This document shows positions 1-9,590 of a DNA stretch of 64,000 bases, one piece after another. The stretch is from assembly GCF_013340305.1 (NCBI RefSeq), contig NZ_BLVP01000007.1, forward strand, positions 306,339 to 370,338, given 5' to 3'. The translations under genes and the position numbers were made by a program. The DNA comes from Desulfovibrio psychrotolerans. GTDB taxonomy: Bacteria > Desulfobacterota > Desulfovibrionia > Desulfovibrionales > Desulfovibrionaceae. Each line of letters starts with the position of its first letter. Within the stretch, counting starts at the first letter, position 1. Under the pieces are notes generated by a model that was not told the origin of the DNA, made no database searches, and was given only the letters and a program-made list of their open reading frames with translations.

Positions 1-1
1 C

Positions 2-1687
2 AAACTGGACGATGTGCTCTCGCCAGACCTGCGCGGCCCCGGGCTGCTGGCATGGCTCTTCTTTGTGAACATCTGCTTCCGCTACCGCCTTGCGGATTGC
101 GAGGACATCTCCCCGCGCCTGCGCAGACGGCTGGATGCAGACCGCCAGCTCACCTCGCTCATGCTGGAAGTTTCGGCAGGCAGCGGGTGCCACGCCACGC
201 ACACCCGGTGTCCCGCGCAGGTGGTCACGGCAGAGGCAGCCAATGCCCGCCTTGTCATCACCAACCATAACAAACTCATCCTCATGGAAAAGGACGGCAA
301 ACTGAGCGGGCTGTTCCGCCACTGCATCATAGATGAAGCCAACCACTTCGAAGATGCGGTGCGCAGTGCCATGAGCCCGGAAATAGCCGCATCCGACGTG
401 CGCGGTCATGTGCGCTACCTGCGTGAACAGTGCCGCAGGCTGTCAGTATCGCCCTCTGCCCCCGAACCGGACAGGCGCAAGGCCGAATCCGCCGTGGAGG
501 CCATGGGCACCCTGCTGCGCGCCATGGACGACCTGCGCGACAAATTTCTGTCCATGGACAGGGGGGCACTGGGCGGCGCGGTCTCCATCCCCCCCGCGCA
601 CAGCGCCTTCAGCGGCGGCAGCCTTGCCCACGAGCTGAAACGCCTGCATGCCCTCATGGAATCGGTGCACGAGCACACGGCCCTGTTCGCGGGCAAGGAA
701 TCGGCGCGCCTGCCCATGCACTACAAGGCACTCTCCCGCTGCCGCACCATGCGCACCCTTGTGCACGAGTCCATGTTCAGCCTTGCCCAACTGCGCACCG
801 GGCTGGATTCGGAAGGCACGTGGCAGTCCGTACAGGTCTTTCCGCGCAGCTGGACCATAAGCGGCGGGCATGTCTACGTGGGACCACTGGTGCGCAACCA
901 CATTCTGTCCCGGCGCGATACCGTGGTCTTCACCTCCGCCACGCTCACCCATCAGGCCAGTTTCGACCCCTTCCGGCGCAGTCTCGGGCTGGGCAAGGGC
1001 ACGCAGCCTGTCATTTTCGACAACCCGGAACTTCCGCCCAAACCTTGCTTCGTCACCCGCGTTGCGCCCCCCTTTGAGCCGGACTTCTCCCTTGTGGTGC
1101 CCTCCGGCGCGCCCACCGCCGTGTTTGAGCACAAAACCACATGGCTCAACTACGCCGCGCAGGAAATCCCCCGCCTCATAGACGCCAACCACGGCGCAAC
1201 ACTGGTCCTCTGCGCCAGCTATGACGACCTTGAGGCACTGCGCGAACGGCTGGAACAGGAGTACGACGGTGAATATCCCCTCCTGTTCCAGAAGAAGGGA
1301 GAACCGCCCGCCGCCCTGTGCGACGAATTCCGCGCCGCCCGCGAAAGCGTGCTCTTCGGGGTGGAAACCTTCTGGCACGGGGTGGACTTTCCCGGCGACA
1401 CCCTCACGCAGGTCATCATCACCCGCCTGCCCTATCCTTCGCCCGCCTCGCCTCTCATGGACGCCCGCCACCGCTGCCTGCCGGAAGCCGCCTACTGGGA
1501 CCGCTACCGCTACGAAACCGCCATTAAATTCCGGCAGGGCGTGGGCAGGCTCATCCGGCGCGAAACGGACAGCGGCATTGTGGTGGTGCTGGATAACCGC
1601 CTGCTTGCCAACAGAAACCTCGCCCCCTGCCCCATCATTGAAGGGCTGCACAACCTTCCGGAGCGTCACAGGCGCGGCAGGCGGTAA
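2..1687 (+). CDS. dinG: DinG/XPD-family ATP-dependent helicase, 5' end outside window
   Basis: This is the C-terminal part of a superfamily 2 DNA helicase. The frame is open to the window edge, so the start and Walker A motif lie upstream; the GTG at 14 is only the first internal start-like codon. Visible are Cys residues spaced as in the Fe-S cluster region of XPD/DinG proteins (CHATHTRCP), a variant DEAH box reading DEAN in IIDEANHFED, and a helicase motif VI (QGVGRLIRR) near the C-terminus. DinG-type enzymes unwind DNA 5' to 3' and resolve R-loops and unusual structures. It is followed by about 500 bases without a gene, so it is probably not co-transcribed with the hmc operon. The family call is firm; the choice between DinG and a YoaA-like paralogue is less sure. 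Confidence 0.85.
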   Translation, partial: KLDDVLSPDLRGPGLLAWLFFVNICFRYRLADCEDISPRLRRRLDADRQLTSLMLEVSAGSGCHATHTRCPAQVVTAEAANARLVITNHNKLILMEKDGKLSGLFRHCIIDEANHFEDAVRSAMSPEIAASDVRGHVRYLREQCRRLSVSPSAPEPDRRKAESAVEAMGTLLRAMDDLRDKFLSMDRGALGGAVSIPPAHSAFSGGSLAHELKRLHALMESVHEHTALFAGKESARLPMHYKALSRCRTMRTLVHESMFSLAQLRTGLDSEGTWQSVQVFPRSWTISGGHVYVGPLVRNHILSRRDTVVFTSATLTHQASFDPFRRSLGLGKGTQPVIFDNPELPPKPCFVTRVAPPFEPDFSLVVPSGAPTAVFEHKTTWLNYAAQEIPRLIDANHGATLVLCASYDDLEALRERLEQEYDGEYPLLFQKKGEPPAALCDEFRAARESVLFGVETFWHGVDFPGDTLTQVIITRLPYPSPASPLMDARHRCLPEAAYWDRYRYETAIKFRQGVGRLIRRETDSGIVVVLDNRLLANRNLAPCPIIEGLHNLPERHRRGRR

Positions 1688-1883
1688 TACCCGCGCGTAA
1701 TTCTCGGAAAAAATTCGCTCCATTCCGCGCAGGGTTATTTCCTACCGGAGTTGTCCATAACCCTTTTCCCACCTGCCTTCCGGGGCCGGGCCTCCCTCAA
1801 GACTGGTCACTTGAACAGTTTTAGGCGCAATCATTTCAGCACATTACCCACGCAAAACGCACCCGAAAAAATTTCAAAATCGC

Positions 1884-1960
1884 TTGACGACCCCTGTCAT
1901 TTCGCCTACCTGATGGGTAGGAATTAACTCATACCAACATGGTAGGTTTTTACCTGTAGG
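1884..1960 (+). promoter_or_regulatory. hmc operon control region with three adjacent dyads
   Basis: Three inverted repeats lie within 51 bp: CCTACC-N5-GGTAGG (1905-1921), TACCA-ACA-TGGTA (1932-1944) and AGGT-N4-ACCT (1944-1955). A possible -35 TTGACG is at 1884-1889, but no convincing -10 follows. The dyads share a GGTAGG/TACC core, as expected for repeated binding of one regulator. Rrf1 and Rrf2, encoded at the end of this operon, are the obvious candidates by inference. The rest of 1688-2184 holds a long untranslated leader and no gene I can support. Confidence 0.5.
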
Positions 1961-2041
1961 AGGTATGGGTTTACGGCAGCCGTGCGGAAGGGCGCGACTG
2001 CCGGAAAAACCAAGACAAACGCCGCAAACCATTCTGCTCAG

Positions 2042-2064
2042 CCACCATATGTCTCATATGGCGG
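2042..2064 (+). promoter_or_regulatory. Near-perfect dyad in the hmcA leader
   Basis: CCACCATATG and CATATGGCGG flank a TCT centre; 9 of 10 positions are complementary. It lies about 120 bp upstream of the hmcA start and downstream of the likely promoter, so it could act as an operator or as an RNA hairpin in the leader. Its role is not known. Confidence 0.4.
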
Positions 2065-2184
2065 TTTCGCTTTTGCGGCAGGGTCTCATACCTGTCACAC
2101 GTTCCGACGGGAACCGGAACGGAGACATCTGGCTGAGGGAAGTCTGAAGGACGTGTGTGTAATTTCATCGAAAGGACTGCCACT

Positions 2185-3801
2185 ATGATGAAAGGAAGAT
2201 CACTGCTGCGATGGGCGGGACTGCTGATTGCGGTTGCGCTTGTCTCGGTCTGGGGGCACGAAGCGCGTAGCTCCAAGGCCGCAGGTGACTCTGCCGCAGG
2301 TTATGCCGATATCATCACCATCGATATCGTCGGGGAGATGGGAAGCACGGAGCTGCCTCCTGTCACCTATCGTCATGACCTGCATACGGAAGCAATGAAA
2401 AAACTGAACAAGGATTGCTCCGCCTGCCACAAAACGCAGGATGACAAAATGTCCCTCAAATTCATGCGCACCGAAGACGGCAGCGTAGCGGAGATGAAGG
2501 AACTGTACCACTCCAACTGTTTTGCCTGCCACGCGGAACAGGCTGCTGCGGGCAACAATACCGGCCCGCAGGACGGCCAGTGTCGCTCCTGTCACAACCC
2601 ACGTCCCGCCGCAAATTCGGAATGGAAGGACGTGGGCATGGACAAGTCGCTCCACTACCGCCACATCGCTGCCAAGACCATCAAGGTGGACGGGCAGGAC
2701 GTGAACTGTGCGGCATGCCACCATGTGTACGACGAAACCGCGCAGAAGGCCGTGTGGAAGAAGAACACGGAAGATTCCTGCCGCGCCTGTCACAAAAACG
2801 CCCCCACCCCCGTGGTTGAGGGCGGCGAAGCAATGAAGCCCGCCCTGAACGATGCGGCTCACCTTGCCTGCGTCACCTGCCACGTTTCCACCGCCACTGC
2901 GGGCGGCGACACCGGCCCCGTGACCTGTGCTGGCTGCCACACCGATGAGGCACAGAAGCAGTACAAGGTTGTGGCCGAAGTGCCCCGCCTTGAACGCGGA
3001 CAGCCCGATGCAACGCTCGTCACCGCAGACAACCTGAAGAAGGCCACCCTTCCCGCCGTTGCCTTCAACCACAAGCTGCACGAAGCCGCGCTGGACAACT
3101 GCCGCACCTGCCACCATGAAGGCATAGCCACCTGCACCACCTGCCACACGCTGGCGGGCAAGGCAGAAGGCAACTTCGTTCAGCTTGAGCAGGCCATGCA
3201 CTCCCTGAAGTCGCAGGCATCCTGCGTGGGCTGCCACGACACCAAAAAGCAAGACCCCTCCTGCGCCGGCTGCCACAGCATGATGCCTGCCTCGTCCGCA
3301 TCGCAGCAGTCCTGCGCTTCCTGCCATAACACCACGGGCTTCAAGCCTGAAGAACTGGAAGGCATGAGCAACGACGTAAAGCGCGCCGTGGCAGACGCCA
3401 TAGTGGCGGAACGCCCCACCGCAATGCCTACCTTCCGCGATGAGGACATACCGGAAACCGTGAAGATCGACGCCCTTGTCGATAAGTACGAAGCTTCCAA
3501 CATGCCCCACCGCAAGATCGTAAAGACCATGATTGCCGCTGTTGCCGACAGCCGGATGGCCGCCGGATTCCATACCGACGCCGCCACCTTCTGTCAGGGC
3601 TGCCACCATAACAGTCCCCTCAGCAAAACGCCTCCCAAGTGCCAGAGCTGCCACGGCAAGCCCTTTGAACCCTCCAAGGGCGACCGCCCCGGGCTCAAGG
3701 CCGCCTACCACCAGCAGTGCATGGGCTGCCACACGGCAATGAAGCTTGAAAAGCCTCAGGCAACGGCATGCGCAGACTGCCATGCCGAGCGCACGAACTA
3801 G
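2185..3801 (+). CDS. hmcA: HmcA, 16-haem high-molecular-weight cytochrome c
   Basis: This is the periplasmic electron-accepting subunit of the Hmc complex, thought to take electrons from hydrogenases through type I cytochrome c3 and pass them to the membrane subunits. I count 16 CxxCH motifs, the number known for HmcA. The protein has 538 residues from the ATG at 2185, which follows AAAGGA at 2171-2176; the frame extends upstream to 2155 without a better ribosome site. The N-terminus is a Sec signal peptide (basic MMKGR, a hydrophobic stretch, then a cleavage region around residue 30-35). Many extra His residues next to the haem motifs (for example CAACHH, CRTCHH, CQGCHH) could be sixth ligands. 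First gene of hmcABCDEF-rrf1-rrf2. Confidence 0.97.
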   Translation: MMKGRSLLRWAGLLIAVALVSVWGHEARSSKAAGDSAAGYADIITIDIVGEMGSTELPPVTYRHDLHTEAMKKLNKDCSACHKTQDDKMSLKFMRTEDGSVAEMKELYHSNCFACHAEQAAAGNNTGPQDGQCRSCHNPRPAANSEWKDVGMDKSLHYRHIAAKTIKVDGQDVNCAACHHVYDETAQKAVWKKNTEDSCRACHKNAPTPVVEGGEAMKPALNDAAHLACVTCHVSTATAGGDTGPVTCAGCHTDEAQKQYKVVAEVPRLERGQPDATLVTADNLKKATLPAVAFNHKLHEAALDNCRTCHHEGIATCTTCHTLAGKAEGNFVQLEQAMHSLKSQASCVGCHDTKKQDPSCAGCHSMMPASSASQQSCASCHNTTGFKPEELEGMSNDVKRAVADAIVAERPTAMPTFRDEDIPETVKIDALVDKYEASNMPHRKIVKTMIAAVADSRMAAGFHTDAATFCQGCHHNSPLSKTPPKCQSCHGKPFEPSKGDRPGLKAAYHQQCMGCHTAMKLEKPQATACADCHAERTN

Positions 3802-3815
3802 GAGGAGCAGTTAAT

Positions 3816-4925
3816 ATGCATCGCAGAAAATTCCTGAGCCTGCTGGGCGGTGCCGGGCTTGCCTCCGCAATGGGAGTAACCAAGTCCCAGGCCGCCAGCG
3901 GTCACTCGTTCAACGGCTACCCCGATGCCATGGGCGTGCTGCACGACAGCACCCGCTGCATCGGCTGCCGCAAGTGTGAAGAGGCCTGTTATCAGGTGAA
4001 CGACCTGCCCAAGCCGGAAAAGGAATTCAAAGACCTTACCGTGCTGGATACCAAGCGCAGAACGGACGCAAAAACCTACACCGTGGTGAACAAATACAAC
4101 ACGGCAGGGCTTGAGCATCCCATCTTCCGCAAACAGCAGTGTAACCACTGCATGGAACCTGCCTGCGCTTCCGCCTGCTTTGTCAAGGCGTTCACCAAAA
4201 ACTCCGACGGTTCCGTTACCTATAACGGTGATCTGTGCGTGGGCTGCCGCTACTGCATGATCGCATGCCCGTTCAGCGTGCCCACCTTTGAATATGACGA
4301 CGCCTTCGACCCGCTTATCCAGAAGTGCACCATGTGTCATCCGCGCATTCAGGAAGGCAAACTCCCCGGCTGCGTGGAGATATGCCCCAAAGAAGCGCTT
4401 ACCTTCGGACGCCGCGAAGACCTGCTGGGCATCGCACGCGACCGCATCCGCAAGTACCCCGACCGCTACGTGAAGCACATCTACGGTGAACACGAAGCGG
4501 GCGGCACCAACTGGCTGTACCTTTCCGGCGTGCCGCACACGGAACTGGGCCAGATTGAAGTGGGCAAAACCTCCGCGCCTGAGCTTACTTCCGGCGCGCT
4601 GGGTGCCGTGCCCATGGTTGTGGGCATCTGGCCTGTGCTGCTGACCGGCGCCTACGCCATCAGCAAGCGCAAGGAAAAGATCGCGCAGGAAGAAAAGGCC
4701 GAGGCCGTGCGTGCCACCCGCGAATCCGCGCAGGAAGAGGCGGAAGCAGCGCTGAAGGCAGCCATGGATAAGGCTACCAAGGACAAGGCTGCCGCCGTGG
4801 AGCGCGAGGTGAAAAAGGCCGTGGCGGAAGCCGAAAAGGCCTTTGAGGAAAAGCTCGCCGCCGCGCAGGCTCCTGCCGGGGAAGCAGACACCGGTGCCGG
4901 GGAATCCCCGGAGGAGGAAGCATAA
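3816..4925 (+). CDS. hmcB: HmcB, ferredoxin-like iron-sulfur subunit with membrane anchor
   Basis: Electron-transfer subunit with four [4Fe-4S] cluster motifs of the DmsB/NrfC type: [35 protein letters not shown] and CTMC...CVEIC. The ATG at 3816 follows AGGAGG; an in-frame start at 3768 lies inside hmcA and is less likely. The N-terminus has a twin-arginine-like signal ([12 protein letters not shown]). Near residue 265-285 there is one transmembrane segment, followed by about 85 residues rich in Ala, Glu and Lys that should form a cytoplasmic coiled coil. The protein has 369 residues. Its stop codon abuts the hmcC start codon. Confidence 0.95.
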   Translation: MHRRKFLSLLGGAGLASAMGVTKSQAASGHSFNGYPDAMGVLHDSTRCIGCRKCEEACYQVNDLPKPEKEFKDLTVLDTKRRTDAKTYTVVNKYNTAGLEHPIFRKQQCNHCMEPACASACFVKAFTKNSDGSVTYNGDLCVGCRYCMIACPFSVPTFEYDDAFDPLIQKCTMCHPRIQEGKLPGCVEICPKEALTFGRREDLLGIARDRIRKYPDRYVKHIYGEHEAGGTNWLYLSGVPHTELGQIEVGKTSAPELTSGALGAVPMVVGIWPVLLTGAYAISKRKEKIAQEEKAEAVRATRESAQEEAEAALKAAMDKATKDKAAAVEREVKKAVAEAEKAFEEKLAAAQAPAGEADTGAGESPEEEA

Positions 4926-6086
4926 ATGAGCAGCAATCAGAAATCGTTCTGGACGCCGGGCAACATCCTCACCGCCTTCATTCTGGCGGGCGGGCTGGTG
5001 CTCACGGTCCTGCGCTTCACGCAGGGCATCGGCGCGGTCACCAATCTTGACGACAACAACCCCTGGGGGGTCTGGATCGGGTTCGACCTGCTGTGCGGCG
5101 TGGCCCTTGCCGCCGGCGGCTACGTAACCTCCGCCTCCTGCTACCTCTTCGGCCTGAAGAAATACCACTCCGCCGTGCGTCCCGCCATTACCACGGCCTT
5201 CCTCGGCTACTTCTTCGTGGTCATCGCCCTCTTGTACGACCTTGGTCACCCGTGGCGTCTGCCCTACCCGCTGGTATGGTCGCAGGGTACCACCTCGCTT
5301 CTGTTCGAAGTGGGCCTGTGCGTCGCCACCTACGTCACCGTGTTGTTCGTGGAATGGTCCCCCGCCGCGCTGGAGTGGCTGGGCTTCCGCAAAATCCGCA
5401 ACTTCGTGATCAAACTCACCCTGCCGCTCACCATTCTGGGCGTGGTGCTCTCCACCATGCACCAGAGTTCTCTGGGCGCGCTGTTCGTCATTGCCCCCGG
5501 CAAGCTGCATCCTCTGTGGTATTCCAGCTTCCTTCCGGTGTTCTTCTTCATGTCGTCCATGGTGGCAGGCGCCTCCATGGTCATCTTCGAAGGGGCGCTG
5601 ACGCACAAGGGGCTGCACCATAAGATGGACAAGACCCATCTGGAAGAGGCGGAAGGCGTGGCCTTCGGCATGGCCAAGGCTGCCTCGTTCATCCTGCTGG
5701 GCTACTTCTTCATTAAGATGTTCGACATCACCATGGATAACGACTGGCACTACCTCGCCACCGGCTACGGCGCACTGTTCATGGTAGAAATGCTGGGCTT
5801 TGTGGCCCTGCCCGCCTTCCTCTACGCCCTTGGTGTGCGCGAAAAGAACCTGACCATGGTTCGCGTGGCCTCCGTGTTCGGCGTGCTGGGAATCGTATTC
5901 AACCGCTTCAACGTAAGCATGCTGGCCTTCAACTGGCAGCTGCCCGCGTCTGAGCGCTACTTCCCGCACTGGATGGAGATAGGCATCTCCATCTTCATCG
6001 TCACCCTCATCGTCACCACCTACCGGTTCATTGCGACCAAGATGCCCGTTCTGTACGAGCATCCTGAGTACAAGGACGCCCACTAG
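4926..6086 (+). CDS. hmcC: HmcC, NrfD-like polytopic membrane subunit
   Basis: Integral membrane protein of 386 residues with about ten hydrophobic segments, of the NrfD/PsrC family that binds quinone or couples iron-sulfur subunits to the membrane. The ATG at 4926 directly follows the hmcB stop codon, with the ribosome site (GGAGGAAG) inside the hmcB end. In the Hmc complex it pairs with HmcB on the periplasmic side. No haem-binding motif is seen. Confidence 0.94.
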   Translation: MSSNQKSFWTPGNILTAFILAGGLVLTVLRFTQGIGAVTNLDDNNPWGVWIGFDLLCGVALAAGGYVTSASCYLFGLKKYHSAVRPAITTAFLGYFFVVIALLYDLGHPWRLPYPLVWSQGTTSLLFEVGLCVATYVTVLFVEWSPAALEWLGFRKIRNFVIKLTLPLTILGVVLSTMHQSSLGALFVIAPGKLHPLWYSSFLPVFFFMSSMVAGASMVIFEGALTHKGLHHKMDKTHLEEAEGVAFGMAKAASFILLGYFFIKMFDITMDNDWHYLATGYGALFMVEMLGFVALPAFLYALGVREKNLTMVRVASVFGVLGIVFNRFNVSMLAFNWQLPASERYFPHWMEIGISIFIVTLIVTTYRFIATKMPVLYEHPEYKDAH

Positions 6087-6104
6087 GCCAAAGGAGCAAG
6101 AACA

Positions 6105-6248
6105 ATGGAACACATTTTCTACACCCTCCACGACTTCATGCTGCACACCAAGACCATCACCTATCTTCTGATGGGTCTGGCACTGGTCAGCTTTGTCGGC
6201 TACTGGCTGTTCCTTACCGGCAGAGACGAGAAAATCCGGAAGTACTAG
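6105..6248 (+). CDS. hmcD: HmcD, small single-span membrane subunit
   Basis: A 47-residue protein with one transmembrane helix at about residues 18-39 and a charged C-terminus (RDEKIRKY). The ribosome site AAAGGAG lies at 6090-6096, 8 bases before the ATG. Its position between hmcC and hmcE and its size match HmcD of Desulfovibrio. Its function in the complex is not established. Confidence 0.9.
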   Translation: MEHIFYTLHDFMLHTKTITYLLMGLALVSFVGYWLFLTGRDEKIRKY

Positions 6249-6287
6249 CCGGCGCGTCTGCCGCCTCAGCAAGACAAGGAGAATACG

Positions 6288-6968
6288 ATGATTGGATTCC
6301 TTACCGGACCGATGCTCATGATATCCCTTGCGATTTTCTTCGGGGGACTCGCGTATCGCGCCGTCATGTATGTAAGGGGCCTTAGCTGGCAGCTCGACAG
6401 GGTGGCCTACAAGCCCCACTTTACCCACGGCCTGAAGGGTGCCCTGCACTCCATCCGCCGCTGGATGATTCCCGGCGGAACCTACGGCTGGCGTACCCAG
6501 CCTTTCATGGCCGCCGCCTTCTTCCTGTTCCACATCGGCGCAGTGCTGGTACCCCTGTTCCTTCTGGGACATCAGGTACTGCTCAAGCAACTGCTCGGCT
6601 TCAGCCTGCCCACGCTGCCCTCGCTGGCAGCGGACGTGCTGACCGTTGTGGCCATTATCGGCGGCGTAATGCTGGCCCTGCGCCGCATTGCCCTGACCGA
6701 GGTGCGCATCCTCACCACGCCGTACGACTGGTTCATTCTGGCCGTCTCCGTGGCACCGTTTGTGACAGGCTTCATCGCCCGTATGCACTGGGGCAACTAT
6801 GATTTCTGGATCATAGCCCACATCCTTACCGGCGAACTGCTGCTCATTATCGCTCCCTTCACCAAGCTCTCGCATATCGTGCTTTTCTTCATGTCCCGCG
6901 GTCAGCTGGGCATGGACTACAGCATCAAGCGCGGCGGCATGAAGCGGAACTACGCCTTCCCCTGGTAA
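6288..6968 (+). CDS. hmcE: HmcE, cytochrome b-type membrane subunit
   Basis: A 226-residue polytopic membrane protein of the NarI/DsrM type with about five hydrophobic segments. Conserved-looking His residues in or near helices (FHIGA, ARMHWGN, IAHILTG, LSHIV) are candidate haem b ligands. It probably hands electrons between HmcC or the quinone pool and HmcF. The start at 6288 follows AAGGAG. It lies between hmcD and hmcF with short gaps. Confidence 0.93.
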   Translation: MIGFLTGPMLMISLAIFFGGLAYRAVMYVRGLSWQLDRVAYKPHFTHGLKGALHSIRRWMIPGGTYGWRTQPFMAAAFFLFHIGAVLVPLFLLGHQVLLKQLLGFSLPTLPSLAADVLTVVAIIGGVMLALRRIALTEVRILTTPYDWFILAVSVAPFVTGFIARMHWGNYDFWIIAHILTGELLLIIAPFTKLSHIVLFFMSRGQLGMDYSIKRGGMKRNYAFPW

Positions 6969-6991
6969 CAGCGAGCCTCTAGGAGTAACCC

Positions 6992-8386
6992 ATGCCTGAA
7001 GGTACCTTTTGCAATAAGCAGCCCATCAACACCGAGGAAGACCTTAAGTCTCTTCTCGGAGACAAGGGCGGCGCGCAATACTATGAAGAGATGAAGCATC
7101 TGGACGTGGACGTGCCCGCGCTGGCCGCCACACTGGAAAAAACCTGCAAGGCGCGCATCCGCACGTGGCTCGAAATATGCGCCCACTGCGGCATGTGTGC
7201 AGACTCCTGCTTTCTGTATCGCGTTTCCGAACGCGACCCCAAGCAGGTTCCCGCTTACAAAATACAGTCCACCCTTGGCGTCATCGTCAAGAACAAGGGC
7301 AACGTCAGCAACGAGTTCATGCGCCACTGCGTGGACGTGGCATGGTCGCAGTGCACCTGCTGCAACCGCTGCGGCATGTACTGCCCCCACGGCATAGACA
7401 TGGGCGTTATGTTCAGCTACCTGCGCGGCCTGCTGTTCTCTCAGGGCTTTGTGCCGTGGGAGATGAAGATAGGTTCCGGCATGCACCGCGTGTACAACGC
7501 CCAGATGGACGTGACCGAAGAAGACTGGGTGGATACCTGTGAATGGATGGCCGACGAATACGGCGAAGAATGGCCCGGCCTTGAGATTCCGGTGGACAAG
7601 GAAGACGCGGACATCATGTACACCCTGAACGCCCGCGAACCCAAGCACTACCCGGAAGACCTCGCGGAAGCGGCCATTCTCTTCCACATTGCCGGAGAAA
7701 ACTGGACCGTACCCAGCACCGGGTGGGAACAGACCTCGCTTGCCATGTTCGCCGGAGACTGGGCCGCCTGTAAAAAGCAGGTGGAAACCGTTTACAGCGC
7801 CATAGAGCGTCTGCGTCCCAAACGGGTTGTGGGCACCGAATGCGGCCATGCGCACCGTGCAACGGTCATAGAAGGCCCCTACTGGGCAGGACGTGAAGAC
7901 GGTCTGCCGCCCGCCCCCTATATCCACTATGTGGAATGGCTGGCAGAGGCCCTGCGCACCGGCAAGATAAAGATAGACCCCAGCAAGAAGATCAAGGAAC
8001 CTGTCACGCTGCAGGACTCCTGCAACTATATCCGCAACCACGGGCTTTCCAACATTACCCGCGAAATCATGAGCTATATCGCTGAAGACTTCCGGGAAAT
8101 GGCGCCCAACCGCGAGCACAACTACTGCTGCGGCGGCGGTGGCGGATTCAACGGTATCGGCAAATACCGCCATCAGCGCAACGAAGCCCTGAAGACCAAG
8201 CGTGACCAGATACTCGACACCGGCTGCAAACTGGTGGTGGCCCCCTGCCATAACTGCTGGGACGCCATCCGTGACCTTGAGGAAGAATTCGAAATCGGCA
8301 TACGGTGGACCTTCCTCAAGCCGCTCATCCTGAAAATGGCCATCATACCCGACCACCTCAAGCTCCAAGAGGATGAGGACGAATAG
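6992..8386 (+). CDS. hmcF: HmcF, HdrD-like cytoplasmic iron-sulfur subunit
   Basis: A 464-residue cytoplasmic protein related to HdrD/DsrK. The N-terminal third has two [4Fe-4S] motifs ([11 protein letters not shown] and [12 protein letters not shown]). The C-terminal third has one CCG-type domain with [17 protein letters not shown] and APCHNCWD, the family signature for a catalytic or disulfide-linked iron-sulfur centre. It is the presumed cytoplasmic end of the Hmc electron path. The start at 6992 follows AGGAGT. A 10-bp hairpin comes just after the stop. Confidence 0.95.
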   Translation: MPEGTFCNKQPINTEEDLKSLLGDKGGAQYYEEMKHLDVDVPALAATLEKTCKARIRTWLEICAHCGMCADSCFLYRVSERDPKQVPAYKIQSTLGVIVKNKGNVSNEFMRHCVDVAWSQCTCCNRCGMYCPHGIDMGVMFSYLRGLLFSQGFVPWEMKIGSGMHRVYNAQMDVTEEDWVDTCEWMADEYGEEWPGLEIPVDKEDADIMYTLNAREPKHYPEDLAEAAILFHIAGENWTVPSTGWEQTSLAMFAGDWAACKKQVETVYSAIERLRPKRVVGTECGHAHRATVIEGPYWAGREDGLPPAPYIHYVEWLAEALRTGKIKIDPSKKIKEPVTLQDSCNYIRNHGLSNITREIMSYIAEDFREMAPNREHNYCCGGGGGFNGIGKYRHQRNEALKTKRDQILDTGCKLVVAPCHNCWDAIRDLEEEFEIGIRWTFLKPLILKMAIIPDHLKLQEDEDE

Positions 8387-8394
8387 GCCGCAAC

Positions 8395-8419
8395 GCGGGG
8401 AGGCCCTGCGCCTCCCCGC
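8395..8419 (+). terminator. Perfect hairpin between hmcF and rrf1
   Basis: GCGGGGAGGC (8395-8404) and GCCTCCCCGC (8410-8419) form a 10-bp stem with a 5-base loop. Only a weak pyrimidine run (TTCACTTTCC) follows, so this may be a partial terminator or an mRNA-stability element that lowers rrf1-rrf2 expression relative to the structural genes. Confidence 0.55.
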
Positions 8420-8469
8420 TTCACTTTCCTCAGGTGCCGCAATGCGGCACGCCAACAGGAGCGGATGTC

Positions 8470-8826
8470 ATGGCTCAACACATTCTGGTGATCGACGATG
8501 ATGAGAACATTGTCGAATACCTTGTGAATGTCCTGACAGCCCGCGGGTACGAAGCAGATGGAGCCACCGGCCGCGAGCAGGCCCTGCGCCTTGCAAAGGA
8601 AAATCCGCCGGACCTTGTCACTCTGGACATGGAAATGCCCGGAGAGGAAGGGGCCCTGCTCTACAGGGATCTCGCGGCCCTGCCGGGGATGGAGCACATC
8701 CCCTTCGTGCTCATGTGCGGACTTCAGGGCATACACCACGCGGTGCCCAACGCCGTGGCCACGGTGAACAAGCCTTTCGACCCGGACAAGCTGGCGGGCA
8801 TAATCCGCAGCGCAACAAAAGTATAG
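8470..8826 (+). CDS. rrf1: Rrf1, single-domain response regulator
   Basis: A 118-residue stand-alone receiver domain with the acidic pocket in VIDDDEN, the phosphoacceptor Asp in TLDMEMPG and the conserved Lys in VNKPFDP. There is no DNA-binding output domain. The ATG at 8470 follows AGGAG at 8457-8461; the frame is open further upstream, but without a comparable site. Rrf1 and Rrf2 end the hmc operon in Desulfovibrio and are known from that genus as regulators of hmc expression. Confidence 0.93.
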   Translation: MAQHILVIDDDENIVEYLVNVLTARGYEADGATGREQALRLAKENPPDLVTLDMEMPGEEGALLYRDLAALPGMEHIPFVLMCGLQGIHHAVPNAVATVNKPFDPDKLAGIIRSATKV

Positions 8827-8829
8827 CGG

Positions 8830-8856
8830 TTCCGGCGCGCACCATGCGCGCCGGAA
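8830..8856 (+). other. Perfect 12-bp hairpin between rrf1 and rrf2
   Basis: TTCCGGCGCGCA (8830-8841) pairs fully with TGCGCGCCGGAA (8845-8856) across a 3-base loop. No T-run follows. It may be a transcript-processing or stability element, or a DNA dyad. It occupies most of the short rrf1-rrf2 spacer. Confidence 0.6.
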
Positions 8857-8887
8857 CACATTACCCGAAAAAAAGACCAAACCCCGC

Positions 8888-9337
8888 ATGAAACTGACCA
8901 CACGAAGCCGCTACGGCACCCGCATGCTGCTGGATATTGCCATGAATCAGGAAGATGGCCCCGTATCCATAAAGGATATCGCCTTGCGTCAGGAGATTTC
9001 GCTGAAATATCTGGAAAAGCTCATGCGGGTTCTGAAAAAAGAAGGCTACATAAAGAGCCGCCTCGGTGCTCACGGCGGATACATTCTCGCCCGCGATCCG
9101 GCAGATATTCCCATTGGTGATGTGGCCTATGCTCTGGAAAAAACAGCCCCTTGCTACGACTGCGACGAGCGGCAGAACTGCTGCCCGCGCATGCATGTGT
9201 GCCTTACCCGCACCATATGGGAAGAGGGTGCCAAGGCCCTGTACAACAAGCTGAATACCTTCACCCTTGCCGACCTGATCCGCGACACCTCCCTCTGCCC
9301 CAAAAACCAGCCGGATTCCGTGCCGCCACGCGTATAG
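8888..9337 (+). CDS. rrf2: Rrf2, Rrf2/IscR-family transcription regulator
   Basis: A 149-residue regulator of the family named after this gene. The N-terminal winged helix (MKLTTRSRYGTRMLLDIA) is typical. A Cys cluster at about residues 95-110 (CYDCDERQNCCPRMHVC) could bind an iron-sulfur cluster or metal, as in IscR and NsrR. In Desulfovibrio vulgaris Rrf2 is known as a repressor of hmc. The likely targets here are the dyads upstream of hmcA, by inference. Confidence 0.94.
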   Translation: MKLTTRSRYGTRMLLDIAMNQEDGPVSIKDIALRQEISLKYLEKLMRVLKKEGYIKSRLGAHGGYILARDPADIPIGDVAYALEKTAPCYDCDERQNCCPRMHVCLTRTIWEEGAKALYNKLNTFTLADLIRDTSLCPKNQPDSVPPRV

Positions 9338-9551
9338 GCCCCTGCGCACAAGTCCGCATGTTCGTGCAATGCGCCATGAACACTCCGCAACAGCGTTACA
9401 ATGCCCCACACTGAAGCACTATGGTGCATTTTCCGACAAACGTCTGCTGCAAGATGATGCCCCTCTGCCACACTACAGAAGCCGCCCTCCCGTTCTATGC
9501 TGCGGGAAGTAGAATACCTTGCACAAACCTCCCGCCACCACGCCAAAATGC

Positions 9552-9580
9552 TTGACACAACACTATCCAATGCGTATCAG
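9552..9580 (+). promoter_or_regulatory. Sigma-70 promoter of the rimP-nusA-infB cluster
   Basis: TTGACA (9552-9557) and TATCAG (9575-9580) are separated by 17 bp. Transcription would start near 9587, giving a leader of about 185 nt before rimP. The stretch 9338-9551 upstream of it holds no gene or element I can support. Confidence 0.75.
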
Positions 9581-9590
9581 TTCATGGTTT

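Noticed and set aside
443..1723. A 426-codon antisense frame over the DinG-type gene
   Set aside because: It is rich in Gly/His/Val as expected for the reverse complement of a GC-rich gene, with no motif.
1965..2147. A 60-codon open frame in the hmcA leader
   Set aside because: AGGAGG lies only one base from its ATG, the product resembles nothing and is Arg/Pro-rich, and the region carries operator-like dyads.
3798..6875. A 1025-codon open frame opposite hmcB-hmcE
   Set aside because: It is a GC-skew shadow: hmcB-hmcE on the other strand have family matches, ribosome sites and membrane segments.
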